The notes: a model not told the origin generated them from the sequence alone. Shown: positions 1 through 7,960, counted from the first letter of the stretch. The stretch is 64,000 bases of DNA from JAVSMW01 sp032027005 (GCA_032027005.1 JAVSMW010000005.1:124001-188000); one strand, 5' to 3'. Translations and numbers: made by a program.

Positions 1-426
1 TAACGGATCCTGTTCAAGAAATCCTGCGTCTCCATTGGTCTTAATATACAAGACTTTAATATTGCCTTTTTCCCATTCTACTTTGTCTATTCTGAATTTA
101 TCCTTTGTTTTTTCTACGGTATCTGGGCTATTCATTGCCTGTTCTACAACATTCAGCCATTTTTTCTTGACATCGTTCAGATTTAAACCGTTCGGATCCA
201 ATAAACCTCCGGTTATTTCCTTGCCTTGAACAACAACTTCTGTAATTTTCAAGTTGTGTTTATTGGCAAATTTAGCAACATCTTCAACAGATTGAGCGGA
301 CTCAAATTGAATTTTAGACTCATTGACAGGTTTGGAGATTTTCTCATTAGCAAAGACTGTATAAGCCGAAATGACAATTAAACAGATTGACAATACAATT
401 AATCCTATGACTTTAATATTTTTCAT
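1..426 (-). CDS. exported protein of unknown function, 3' end outside window
   Basis: The frame is open from an ATG at 426 down to the first base of the window (142 codons), so the C-terminus is missing. A strong ribosome site (GGAGG, about 7 bases upstream) supports this start. The N-terminus has a short charged stretch, then about 18 hydrophobic residues ending in a small-residue site near VFA, which reads as a signal peptide or membrane anchor. The rest is hydrophilic and Lys-rich, with no motif I recognise. It lies directly downstream of another exported protein on the same strand, so the two may be co-transcribed. No function can be assigned. Confidence 0.7.
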   Translation of the reverse strand, partial: MKNIKVIGLIVLSICLIVISAYTVFANEKISKPVNESKIQFESAQSVEDVAKFANKHNLKITEVVVQGKEITGGLLDPNGLNLNDVKKKWLNVVEQAMNSPDTVEKTKDKFRIDKVEWEKGNIKVLYIKTNGDAGFLEQDPL

Positions 427-449
427 CACTTATTCCTCCATTCTTTAAA

Positions 450-1118
450 TTATGAGGAGTACGAATCTCTATTGGGGCAACGGTCACCGTCAGTCCAAGA
501 ACCGTTGACGAGCCAAGTATTTGAATAAGGGTGCAGGGTACCATCTGCTTTATAAACTGTTCCGCGAATGCAGTAGTTAGTGCTCCCACAGGTCCATCCA
601 AGAGGGTCGCTATGTTCCCCTACAACATAAGCCGTACCTATCAAGTTTGGCAAACCATTAGGATAGTAATAAAGAGTTCTGGTGAAGGTCACAGAATTTT
701 GAATATACCCATCTGCAACCGCTTCTTCACCCCATTTTTCAGTATGTATATCAATGTGCTTTTCACCACTATCCATATCTAAATCCGCATTTACACATGT
801 AGACCACCAAGAAGTAATTGACCCACTATTCATAACTTGGTCGAAGTGCCATTCTTGTTCAACACACCAGCCTCCACCTTGCCCGGAATCCCGAGCAACA
901 ATTGCATCCTGTGAACTCCAGTTACCAATATAGGTATATGTCGCAGAAGTGGCTCCAACACTAGCCGTTCCGCTGCCTGAACACGGTACAAACTTCGTCG
1001 TGCCCTGACAGTGATCCCGGTCACATGTAACGTAAGCCTGGGCAGTACTGGTTCCAAAAACAAGCATTAAAAGTAACATCACTGCAATTGAGAAACGATT
1101 TAACCTTTTTTTCAACAC
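450..1118 (-). CDS. secreted protein of unknown function
   Basis: A 222-residue protein with a clear signal peptide: a basic N-terminus, a hydrophobic core of about 15 residues, then a TAQA-type cleavage site near residue 28. The mature part is rich in Trp, Tyr, Gly and Ser and has about eight Cys, which could form disulfides outside the cell. I recognise no catalytic motif or family. It sits between two other exported or membrane proteins on the same strand and close to an agr-type operon, so control by cell density is possible but is inference. Confidence 0.7.
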   Translation of the reverse strand: MLKKRLNRFSIAVMLLLMLVFGTSTAQAYVTCDRDHCQGTTKFVPCSGSGTASVGATSATYTYIGNWSSQDAIVARDSGQGGGWCVEQEWHFDQVMNSGSITSWWSTCVNADLDMDSGEKHIDIHTEKWGEEAVADGYIQNSVTFTRTLYYYPNGLPNLIGTAYVVGEHSDPLGWTCGSTNYCIRGTVYKADGTLHPYSNTWLVNGSWTDGDRCPNRDSYSS

Positions 1119-1187
1119 ACTAAATCTCTCCTTTCGATTAAAAAGATTGATATCTGATTGCTCTAGTTTTCTTGGTAATCACCCCCT

Positions 1188-1574
1188 TTATTGTTCTTTT
1201 TTATTTCTGTGAGATCTATAATTGTTACATTCTAAATACGACTGGAGGATAATCATCAATACTGCTACTCCAAATGATGTCGCTCCGCTTTCATCACTTG
1301 AACTTCCCAGTGTAAATACCAAAATAATTGAACCAACTATAATAATTACACTTCGTACGATTAGTGGTAACACCACTCCTTTTAATTCCATAGTGATTAG
1401 CGTACTAATACCAACCAAGATTAAGAATAATAGTGATATAAATGCCGCAAGACTAAAAATATGATCAGCACCTTCAAATTTTACCATGTCAACACCGTAA
1501 AATATTCCGACAGTTATTATTGCTAAAAGACCGGAAATTAACGGATATAGAGCGTAAAGAATAAGTTTTTTCAA
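1188..1574 (-). CDS. small membrane protein, four predicted helices
   Basis: The frame can be read from a GTG at 1598, but the ribosome site AGGAGGT ends six bases before a TTG at 1574, so I take the TTG start (128 residues). The protein is mostly hydrophobic with about four membrane segments and a short basic, Asn-rich C-terminus. No family is recognised. A GCGCAC/GTGCGC inverted repeat lies just upstream and a hairpin-rich stretch lies beyond it. Probably co-transcribed with the secreted protein downstream. Confidence 0.6.
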   Translation of the reverse strand: MKKLILYALYPLISGLLAIITVGIFYGVDMVKFEGADHIFSLAAFISLLFLILVGISTLITMELKGVVLPLIVRSVIIIVGSIILVFTLGSSSDESGATSFGVAVLMIILQSYLECNNYRSHRNKKEQ

Positions 1575-1592
1575 AACTTGACCTCCTATAGT

Positions 1593-1607
1593 GCGCACGT
1601 TGTGCGC
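1593..1607. repeat. short perfect inverted repeat upstream of membrane protein gene
   Basis: Six-base arms GCGCAC and GTGCGC around a three-base loop, immediately upstream of the ribosome site of the gene at 1188-1574. It could be an operator or a leader hairpin; nothing in the sequence decides which. Confidence 0.4.
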
Positions 1608-1624
1608 TTCATATATATTTCATA

Positions 1625-1815
1625 GAAATCATCGCTCCTGCGATGCGATGTAAGACAACCGACTTACCTCACGCGAAAGCCTCGGGGGACAATCGCATGT
1701 CGGTAAAGTCGGATTAGGTAGCAAGTGCTGTCGAGTAGCCTGGCGAGTCAGGCCATATATGGTAAAGCCTGTGGGCTGCTTCCGGGTCTGTGGCTGTGGG
1801 ACGCTCCAATAATCT
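1625..1815. ncRNA. candidate structured RNA, hairpin-rich, next to agr operon
   Basis: This non-coding stretch is more GC-rich than its flanks and packed with local complementarity. ATCGC/GCGAT pairs at 1631-1644, GTAAG/CTTAC at 1650-1667, CCGACTT/AAGTCGG closes 1659-1712, GCCTG/CAGGC lies near 1738-1753, and further short stems follow. No protein frame explains the base composition. On the minus strand it would be a leader of the membrane protein gene at 1188-1574; on the plus strand it would be a free RNA of about 190 bases. Size and hairpin string recall clostridial structured RNAs such as the raiA class, but I cannot confirm the family or strand. Confidence 0.5.
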
Positions 1816-1921
1816 TAATCATAATTGTATTAAATAAACTATGAGATTGCTATAGACCTTTATCAAAAAGGCATTATAAGCCCACAAAAAGTCCTTTTCC
1901 TTTATCGAAAATCTTTTCAAA

Positions 1922-1951
1922 AAAAATGCCCTTGACTATTCAAGAGCATTT
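1922..1951 (-). terminator. intrinsic terminator after agrA
   Basis: Read on the minus strand, a stem of about 11 bases (GAAATGCTCTTGA pairing with the following TCAAGGGCATT) is followed by a run of eight T, just after the agrA stop codon at 1953. Confidence 0.8.
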
Positions 1952-1952
1952 C

Positions 1953-2693
1953 CTATACACAATACTTTGCCTTAAATTCCCTTACCTTTTCAAGGGTCAT
2001 AAGGGCATTTTCACTTGCATTTGCCAGCTTCACCATATAAGTCCTAATGCCCCAAGGTAATATTTCTGTGACCAAGTTAGCATTTATGATATATCCTTTG
2101 TGGGAGCGGAAAAAGTTCTCGCCTGTTAACTTTTCTTCTAAGCTTTTGAGAGCTTCATAAGTACTAACTGGCCCATGGGTGGTAATAATAGTCGTCTTGT
2201 GCTCAGAGCGCATAATTAAAATAATATCCTGGAGATTTATGAAACTGCATTTGTCATTTGATTGTATAAAAAGCTTAACATTTTCTGTTTTTGGTAATTC
2301 TCTTTTTACCAGTCCCGTCTTGTCTCTTTCCCTCTTCAGTTCCCGGATCCTTTTAATCGTCTGGCGGATACGCTCCAAGTTAAAAGGTTTGACCAGGTAG
2401 TCGAAGGCATATACTTCAAAGGCCTCATGAGTATAATTGGCAAAAGCGGTCGCAAAGATAATAAAGATTTCAGGGTCTAGGTCAAAAATTTCTTTAGCTG
2501 CATCTATTCCATTCATCTGTGGCATATCAATGTCGACAAAAATGACATCTGGTTTTAACGCTTCAACCATCTGGATGAGCTGCCTTCCATTTTCTGCTTC
2601 CCCTGCGATATCTATGTCAGGGATGCCCTGTAATACTTTATTCAGGACCAGCCTCATTGACGGGTCATCTTCGGCAATTATGATCTTCAGCAT
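1953..2693 (-). CDS. agrA: AgrA/LytTR-family response regulator
   Basis: A 246-residue two-domain regulator. Residues 1-120 form a receiver domain with the acidic pair D9-D10, the phospho-acceptor Asp54 in FVDIDMP, and the conserved Lys in YLVKPF. Residues about 140-246 form a LytTR DNA-binding domain, with the typical FFRSHKGYIIN segment. It is the last gene of an agrC-agrB-agrD-agrA operon, 31 bases after agrD, and is followed by a terminator. It should be phosphorylated by the kinase at 3673-5001 when the cyclic peptide is sensed, and then switch on the operon and targets. Family identity is firm; the target genes are unknown. Confidence 0.9.
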   Translation of the reverse strand: MLKIIIAEDDPSMRLVLNKVLQGIPDIDIAGEAENGRQLIQMVEALKPDVIFVDIDMPQMNGIDAAKEIFDLDPEIFIIFATAFANYTHEAFEVYAFDYLVKPFNLERIRQTIKRIRELKRERDKTGLVKRELPKTENVKLFIQSNDKCSFINLQDIILIMRSEHKTTIITTHGPVSTYEALKSLEEKLTGENFFRSHKGYIINANLVTEILPWGIRTYMVKLANASENALMTLEKVREFKAKYCV

Positions 2694-2724
2694 CTTATGG
2701 TACGCCTTTCATTAAAAAATACCC

Positions 2725-2862
2725 TTAACAGTCTCTTAAATGTTCAGGCACTTCCGGCTGATGCCAAAGAAGTATACTGGCCGGTTGGACACTTAAAAAA
2801 CCTGCAAAAAGGGCAAAGGTAGCTATGGTGGAAAGACAAGTTAGCTTTAGTCTGCGCAGCAT
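2725..2862 (-). CDS. agrD: AgrD-like cyclic lactone autoinducer precursor (Ser ring residue)
   Basis: A 45-residue ORF with ATG at 2862 and a strong GAGGAGG ribosome site eight bases upstream. The N-terminal half is a basic amphipathic helix (MLRRLKL...). The middle reads PASILLW, followed directly by HQPEVPEHL, which matches the conserved charged AgrD tail (DEVEVPKEL in Staphylococcus aureus). Aligning the tails puts the five-residue ring at Ser-Ile-Leu-Leu-Trp, so the ring would close through Ser (lactone) rather than Cys (thiolactone), as known in S. intermedius. It lies between agrB and agrA, which fixes its identity. The only Cys residues (9 and 45) are outside the ring region. Confidence 0.85.
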   Translation of the reverse strand: MLRRLKLTCLSTIATFALFAGFLSVQPASILLWHQPEVPEHLRDC

Positions 2863-3005
2863 ATTTTCACCTCCTCAAATTGAATTTAACATTAATATTT
2901 TTATTTTACCAAAGGAGCTTCGTGTTTTATATACACCATTACTCAAAAGTCATTATCCTTATCTAAAAAGTCAATATGCCTTACCAAAACGTTATTAATA
3001 TCTTT

Positions 3006-3647
3006 TTACGGGACTAATTTTGCCAGGATTCTATCAACCCTTTCAGTGAATTGGATGCCAATTGGGGTTAAACTAAATGTCTGGATTAAAAGCCCGCCAA
3101 TACTTGCCAAAACCAGGGAAAAGGGTCCGGTTGTTTTGGTAAAGATAATTAACAAGGTAATGCCTAAACCCCATGCAAAGACATAAAGTAAAGAAAGCTG
3201 CCGGTACCTTTCCTTTTTCTCCTTTTTTGTGATAGGTTTATTAGGCGTGTCTACCGGCGCCCACTTTTTCACAGCATATAAACCGACTATGGTACTTAAA
3301 AGGACGAGCAAAATCATCCCTTTTTCATTAACAGAACGACCCAATTCTGGGGCTAAGCCCCCGATTCCAAGCAGGGCTATTATGCTGAATATCAGGCAGC
3401 GGCCGAAAGTATTGCAGTGGGCCCCACCGGATAACAACTTAAATAAACCGGAGGTGGCCAAAGCAGCTAAAACAAAAGGAAGAATCCGAAAAATGTAAGA
3501 CAGCCCAATGATAATCAGTCCTTTTATAACAGCCCCAATTATGATTTCAAGGCCGTATCTGATAGTATCTGATTCCTTTTGTTCTAGATGTAATTCACGG
3601 GCTAAATACTTAGACAGGTAAAATGAAATTTGTCTAATCGACATCAT
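3006..3647 (-). CDS. agrB: AgrB-family membrane peptidase
   Basis: A 213-residue polytopic membrane protein with about six hydrophobic segments. The catalytic pair of the family is present in GGAHCNTFGRC, with His77 and Cys84 at the same residue numbers as in S. aureus AgrB. AgrB cuts the AgrD C-terminal tail and helps close the peptide ring. The gene follows agrC by 25 bases and precedes agrD. Two Met codons stand at the start; either could be used. The family call is firm. Confidence 0.92.
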   Translation of the reverse strand: MMSIRQISFYLSKYLARELHLEQKESDTIRYGLEIIIGAVIKGLIIIGLSYIFRILPFVLAALATSGLFKLLSGGAHCNTFGRCLIFSIIALLGIGGLAPELGRSVNEKGMILLVLLSTIVGLYAVKKWAPVDTPNKPITKKEKKERYRQLSLLYVFAWGLGITLLIIFTKTTGPFSLVLASIGGLLIQTFSLTPIGIQFTERVDRILAKLVP

Positions 3648-3672
3648 AAGCTTTCACCTAATGAAAATTATT

Positions 3673-5001
3673 TTAAATAGGTATGGAAACTTTAAATGTT
3701 GTCCTGTGAATATTGCTTGTTACATCTATGTTTCCATCGTATTTATCGACTATTTTTTTCACACCGTAAAGGCCCATACCCCTCTCCGGTCCTTTTGTAG
3801 AAAAACCTGCTTCAAAAAGTCTGTTGATTACCTCAGAATCCATTGGCAGACCATAGTTTGTAACCTCAAATAAATAACCGTCCAAATCCTGGCTCAACAT
3901 AACCTCTACTCCTCTATTATCTGCCGGGAGTCCAGTAACAGCTTCAAGGGCATTGTCTATTAAATTCCCTAGGATTAAATTGGCATCTCTCGTACCAATC
4001 GGTAGCTTTTTCAGGCTGGTATTAACATAAACATTGAGACTGATATTTCTACCTTCCGCTACACCCATTTTTGCGTAGAGCAGAGCGGTGACTCCCAGAT
4101 TATCAGTCTTTACCAGTTCGGAGGCTGCTGCCATTTCTTTCATGCCGGATTGAATATATTCCTTAGCTTCTTGAAAAGCTTCAACCTCAAGGAGGCCGTA
4201 CATTACCTGCAGGTCATGGTTAAAATTATGCCTTTGGGAACGGAGCGTTTTCAAAAGGTCTTCAACCTGGTTAAAAGTAAAAAGCTGGGCTTTAGTCTCA
4301 ATTTCACTTTCTAGAAGACTTATTACTCTCTTAACCAAAGTTATGATTAAAATGGGCATCATAGTAATCAACGCTATTACCAAATAATGATTTGACAGAA
4401 AGGTTTTAAAATCAAATGTGTTCGAAGTCGCCAAAAGTTGTGTCAAGTAAAAGAGCGTAAACAATAAAATTTGAAAGAGGAAAAATATGATAAAAGGATA
4501 GTATTTATTTAGGGATTCCCTCGTGTTCTTTAATGTATCAAGCCATGATTCAGGTAACCGAATTTTTAACCGATTAATTAAAAAAATTGCCGCTGCCATA
4601 ATAATTGCTTCAGGAAAAAAAAAAGCAAACCGCAGCCAAACATTCTCTAAAACAGCTTGAAGATTAAGCCCAGTAATACTTACCAACAAAGAGACTGATA
4701 GTGCCTCAATAGAAGCATAAAAACATAAACCTAACAAAACTGTAAGAAAACTTATTTTTAATGGAATTAACATGACAAGGCAGACGACTATAGAAAAAGA
4801 AATTAATTGTAAAATCGTCATAAACCCAAATGAGAGAGGGATTAGACGGATTAAATAACTGCACAATGCTTGTAATATCCCTATTGAAAAGACCTGTTTT
4901 ATAGTAGCCCTAATGCCTATTAGGTTAAGACCTAAGATTGCTAACAACACTGCTTCCGGAATAGAAATTAAAATTAATACAGGAAGACTTATTTCTTTCA
5001 A
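3673..5001 (-). CDS. agrC: AgrC-like sensor histidine kinase
   Basis: A 442-residue kinase. Residues 1-225 contain six or seven membrane helices that would form the peptide receptor. A dimerisation helix follows, with the likely phospho-acceptor His258 in QRHNFNHDLQ. The ATPase domain (about 330-440) shows the N box NLILGNLIDNALEA and a G box near GLYGVKKIVD, as in the SpoOB-type/AgrC (HPK10) group. Unlike the classical agrBDCA order, agrC comes first here. A sigma-A-like promoter and a leader inverted repeat lie upstream. It should phosphorylate the LytTR regulator at 1953-2693. Confidence 0.88.
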   Translation of the reverse strand: MKEISLPVLILISIPEAVLLAILGLNLIGIRATIKQVFSIGILQALCSYLIRLIPLSFGFMTILQLISFSIVVCLVMLIPLKISFLTVLLGLCFYASIEALSVSLLVSITGLNLQAVLENVWLRFAFFFPEAIIMAAAIFLINRLKIRLPESWLDTLKNTRESLNKYYPFIIFFLFQILLFTLFYLTQLLATSNTFDFKTFLSNHYLVIALITMMPILIITLVKRVISLLESEIETKAQLFTFNQVEDLLKTLRSQRHNFNHDLQVMYGLLEVEAFQEAKEYIQSGMKEMAAASELVKTDNLGVTALLYAKMGVAEGRNISLNVYVNTSLKKLPIGTRDANLILGNLIDNALEAVTGLPADNRGVEVMLSQDLDGYLFEVTNYGLPMDSEVINRLFEAGFSTKGPERGMGLYGVKKIVDKYDGNIDVTSNIHRTTFKVSIPI

Positions 5002-5034
5002 ATAAAGCCTCCTTTCTAAATAACTCTAGTTACA

Positions 5035-5060
5035 CCGCCAACCTCGTCATTAGTTGGCGG
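5035..5060. promoter_or_regulatory. inverted repeat in agr operon leader
   Basis: Eight-base arms CCGCCAAC and GTTGGCGG around a ten-base loop, between the promoter at 5142-5170 and the agrC start. No T-run follows on the minus strand, so it is not a terminator; it could be an operator or a leader stem. Confidence 0.5.
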
Positions 5061-5141
5061 GAATCCAGTTAGTTTGCTGCTGTTGCAAATACAATATTTT
5101 ATTGATTCCCATAAATGGTATTTATTTGAATTATTAATAGT

Positions 5142-5170
5142 ATCATATCACAGATAAAATATTTTTGTAA
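5142..5170 (-). promoter_or_regulatory. sigma-A-like promoter of agr operon
   Basis: On the minus strand, TTACAA and TATGAT are separated by exactly 17 bases, about 140 bases upstream of agrC. A TG two bases before the -10 adds weak extended -10 character. Confidence 0.6.
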
Positions 5171-5230
5171 TACAATGCGCTAAAATGCAGTCTTAACGAC
5201 ATAAATTGCTGTTTTAGAGTGCATTTTGAT

Positions 5231-5257
5231 AAAAGGGCGCCTATCCGGCGCCCTTTT
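5231..5257. terminator. bidirectional intrinsic terminator
   Basis: An 11-base perfect stem (AAAAGGGCGCC with GGCGCCCTTTT) around a five-base loop. The A and T ends of the stem let it act in both directions. It separates thiN from the agr operon. Confidence 0.75.
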
Positions 5258-5312
5258 ATCTGTGCTATCATTTAGTTCGTATTTCTGCCCGTCTATCAGT
5301 GGGACATTTAAT

Positions 5313-5345
5313 CTCTACTCACTACTCACTCCCCACTCTCCACTA
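5313..5345. repeat. low-complexity CTCACT/CCCCACTCTCC repeat
   Basis: A short run of repeated ACTCACT and CCCCACTCTCCAC words that overlaps the end of thiN. The same words recur at 16051-16140 and 36338-36395. Confidence 0.5.
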
Positions 5346-5984
5346 GTCTTCACTCTTTATCACTAACAATTGTCCTGTTTCCACTGATATTTTGCCGATT
5401 TCGCCTAAGATTTTATTGCTGACCCCGAGAGCTTGGCCCAAATGCAGGGTTGCCCGGTTCAGGGGATATTGAAAGCCTTCCAGGGTAATACCTGTCACTT
5501 CAATGGTTAAAGGCAAAATTGAAACATAAGCATAATGCCCCCGGGAAATAGAAATATCATTATCTACAAGATATATCTCGTTTTTCTCTCCGACTATTCT
5601 GCAGGAGATTCCCTCCTGCAGGCACCTGCTGAGCAGATGAATATTGGCCAAACTGTGATCCATGCGGGTGCCTAGTACGCCAAGGAGCACAATTTCCGCC
5701 GGTTTTTGGGCCAATGCCCAGATTACCGCCATTTCCGAATCAGTGTAATCTTTCTCCACAGGGTCGCAGGATGCTGCTTCCTGACACCACCTCTTGATTG
5801 CGATAAACTCCTCTGAAGTTACCGAATCAAAATCTCCCAGAGCATAATCAACGGAAATTTTATTTTGCAATAAGAACAATGCGCCGCGGTCCGCCCCCAC
5901 GATAAAATCCCCGCTCCTGATTTCTTCCAGGGCCCATGGTCCGAGATCTCCTCCGGCAAATATCAATATTCGTCTGTCCTGCAT
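5343..5984 (-). CDS. thiN: thiamine pyrophosphokinase
   Basis: Transfers pyrophosphate from ATP to thiamine to make thiamine diphosphate in the cytoplasm. The longest frame starts at 6014, but GAGGTG lies properly spaced before the ATG at 5984, giving 213 residues, the usual length. Family motifs are visible: IFAGGDLGPWAL at the start, VGADRGA, the acidic YALGDFDS, and DYTDSEMAV followed by GVLGTRMDHSLAN. The C-terminal thiamine-binding beta domain is complete. It stands alone, without other thiamine genes or a TPP riboswitch nearby. Confidence 0.93.
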   Translation of the reverse strand: MQDRRILIFAGGDLGPWALEEIRSGDFIVGADRGALFLLQNKISVDYALGDFDSVTSEEFIAIKRWCQEAASCDPVEKDYTDSEMAVIWALAQKPAEIVLLGVLGTRMDHSLANIHLLSRCLQEGISCRIVGEKNEIYLVDNDISISRGHYAYVSILPLTIEVTGITLEGFQYPLNRATLHLGQALGVSNKILGEIGKISVETGQLLVIKSED

Positions 5985-6121
5985 AACTGTCACCTCACAA
6001 AATTGGCCATCCATTACTATTATTGTACCTAATTTTAGCTAATCATTTGCACGAATAATAGTGGTCTTTGTAAAGAATAATAATACTGTTTTAAAAATAT
6101 TTGTTGGAGGTGCTTCTTCAG

Positions 6122-6565
6122 ATGAACTATCAATTCTTACAGCAAAACCTGAACCAAATTGCTCAAATCTGCAATCAACTCAGTCAGAATGAGCAGAGCA
6201 ATGTGTCTAAACTGCAGCAAATGCAGCAGGCAGAACAAACTGCCAGCCAACAATTAAGGCAATGTGTGCAGCTTTGTAACCAAGTTGCCCAACAAATGCA
6301 GCAGTTGACAGCTACCCAATTACCCAGTGGATCACAACTCGGTTCACAATATGCATCAAGCACTCCGTTTACCAGCAGCTCCTACACCGGCACTTCCGCT
6401 TCCGGTATGGGCATGGGAACCAGCAATTGGTCAAACATCCCCGTAAGTACCGCCGGCTCGTTTGGAAGCTTCCAAAGTGGACGGCAGTATGGTTTTGAGA
6501 CCTCTAAAGAGTTAGGTGCAACCGGACAAGCCGCATTTAACACCAATAAGGATCTTAACCAGTAG
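6122..6565 (+). CDS. Gln-rich coiled-coil protein of unknown function
   Basis: 147 residues from an ATG at 6122, preceded by GGAGGT. An in-frame TTG at 6101 lies upstream of that ribosome site and is unlikely. Residues 1-70 are very rich in Gln, Asn and Leu with heptad spacing, suggesting a coiled coil with two or three Cys. The second half is Ser/Thr/Gly-rich and probably disordered. Small Gln-rich proteins of this kind occur in spore formers and may be coat-associated, but no family match is visible, so this is only a suggestion. Confidence 0.65.
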   Translation: MNYQFLQQNLNQIAQICNQLSQNEQSNVSKLQQMQQAEQTASQQLRQCVQLCNQVAQQMQQLTATQLPSGSQLGSQYASSTPFTSSSYTGTSASGMGMGTSNWSNIPVSTAGSFGSFQSGRQYGFETSKELGATGQAAFNTNKDLNQ

Positions 6566-6568
6566 TAG

Positions 6569-6597
6569 AGAGAGAGTGGCCCCCCACTCTCTTTTTT
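6569..6597 (+). terminator. intrinsic terminator
   Basis: A GAGAGTGG/CCACTCTC stem with a C-rich loop followed by six T, four bases after the stop codon of the Gln-rich protein. Confidence 0.8.
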
Positions 6598-6721
6598 AGG
6601 CTGTTGAAAAACTTCGCCTAGCGGCGTCAGCCGTATGAACCAAGACCTCAACGTACATACCCAGTACGCCTTCGGCCTTGGTTCATACGGCTTCCTTGCT
6701 ATGCTCGTTTTTGAACAGCCT
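6598..6721. repeat. palindromic repeat unit 1
   Basis: A 124-base element with outer arms AGGCTGTTgAAAAAC and GTTTTTgAACAGCCT and inner arms AGCCGTATGAACCAAG and CTTGGTTCATACGGCT, so the whole unit can fold into one long stem. It encodes nothing and resembles a MITE or REP-type element. Confidence 0.75.
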
Positions 6722-6729
6722 GTTAGGTT

Positions 6730-6844
6730 GGACCGTTGAATATTCGTCTACGTTGTCAGAAATTTTACGACTTGTCGACGTACACCTGTACGACTCCGGC
6801 GTCGGTAAAATTTCTTCCTAGCTATACTCGCTTTTGAACGGCCC
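6730..6844. repeat. palindromic repeat unit 2
   Basis: A second imperfect palindrome directly after unit 1, with outer arms GGACCGTT/AACGGCCC and an inner pair GAAATTTTACGAC/GTCGGTAAAATTTC. The outer arms and the GCTATRCTCG segment resemble unit 1. A weaker third copy (GGGCCGTTCAAAGCG onward) extends to about 6945, up to the end of the DUF554 gene. Confidence 0.65.
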
Positions 6845-6937
6845 TTTATGTTGGGCCGTTCAAAGCGTTGTTTTTAATGCTTTAGCACTTAGAACAGCGG
6901 CGTACCCCTTGCGGGTAAAAGCGTCGTCTAGCTGCGT

Positions 6938-7630
6938 TTAGAACCATGAGTCGGGTATGAAGGCTGCTAATAATAAAGAGTAGCCGATGGCAGGCAGCAG
7001 ATTGCCGACTTTGATATCCTTGATTTCTAATATGCGTAAGCCTATGGCCATTATAAGGACCCCGCCGGTGGTCGTCATTTCAGTGATTACCGAAGGTGTT
7101 AACACATCTTGGAGGTATTGGGCCAATAGTGATATAGAGCCTTGATAGATTAAAACAGGCAGGGCGGAAAAAGCAACCCCTAAGCCCAGAGTGGAAGCAA
7201 AGATTATTGCACTAACGCCATCCAGAACAGATTTCAAAAGTAAAATTCCAGGGTCGCCGCTAATCCCCTCCTGAATAGAGCCTACTATGGCCATTGCGCC
7301 AACACAATAAACCAGACTTGGCGTGACAAAAGCCTTGGTAAAACTACCTCCCTGGTTGCCTAACAATGTTTCAATTTTACTGCCAAAGGCCTCCAACCGT
7401 CCTTCAATATTGAGCAGCTCACCTGTTAAGCCACCCAACACCAGGCTGAATATCATAATTAATATATTATTGGTCTTAAGTGCCATCTGCAGACCTATGA
7501 CAATTACGGCCAGCGACAGTCCCTGAATTACAGTAATTTTGAATCGTTCCGGAATTCCTTTCTTTAAAAGAAAACCGATTGACGCCCCAACAATAATAGC
7601 GGCCGCATTTATTAAAGTTCCGGTCAACAA
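6938..7630 (-). CDS. DUF554 family membrane protein
   Basis: A 230-residue integral membrane protein with six or seven hydrophobic segments and the family's Gly-rich start (GTLINAAAIIVGASIGFLLKKGIP) and conserved middle (SIQEGISGDPGILLLKSVLDGVSAI). DUF554 (YdfK-like) proteins are widespread in Clostridia and presumed transporters, without a settled substrate. The gene stands alone, with palindromic repeats downstream in place of a simple terminator. Confidence 0.85.
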   Translation of the reverse strand: MLTGTLINAAAIIVGASIGFLLKKGIPERFKITVIQGLSLAVIVIGLQMALKTNNILIMIFSLVLGGLTGELLNIEGRLEAFGSKIETLLGNQGGSFTKAFVTPSLVYCVGAMAIVGSIQEGISGDPGILLLKSVLDGVSAIIFASTLGLGVAFSALPVLIYQGSISLLAQYLQDVLTPSVITEMTTTGGVLIMAIGLRILEIKDIKVGNLLPAIGYSLLLAAFIPDSWF

Positions 7631-7811
7631 GCTGTCCTCCTTTTCGATAATGGTAAATACATTATACTACCTCTGGGCAAAAAATTCATTGAATTTCACT
7701 TATGTTATGTCTTTTAACTTAATGCGGTATTTCACTTTTTATAGACCTAACCCGATTTTTATGATAAAATATCTGTATACATCATTATCTGGATACATCT
7801 TACATATGCTC

Positions 7812-7960
7812 CAAGTCGCTGAGTTCTCATTGAAGAGAAGCGGGGGAACCATTCTTTAGGGGTGAATCTGTATAATGCCTTTCTGGCTTTATATAGTAGG
7901 GTTACTCTTACAACCCGAATCCGCCAGCTAACTTCGTAAGCGTTGAAGGGGGAAGCATTT
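7812..7960 (+). promoter_or_regulatory. c-di-AMP (ydaO/yuaA) riboswitch
   Basis: The conserved blocks of the ydaO class occur in order on the plus strand: GAGAAGCGGGGGAACC, then TTAGGGGTGAATC, then ACCCGAATCCGCCAGCTAAC and TTCGTAAGCGTTGAA. It is followed about 50 bases later by an intrinsic terminator and then the citrate synthase gene. The class binds cyclic di-AMP and usually terminates transcription when the ligand is high. Family identification is by conserved words only, but several match in order. Confidence 0.85.

Noticed and set aside
1118..1188. Small ORF between the two exported-protein genes
   Set aside because: Too short and without a ribosome site on either strand.
1725..1790. 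Signal recognition particle RNA, because of a GGAAGCAGCC-like string on the minus strand
   Set aside because: The surrounding bases do not form the SRP domain IV stem with the conserved asymmetric loop.
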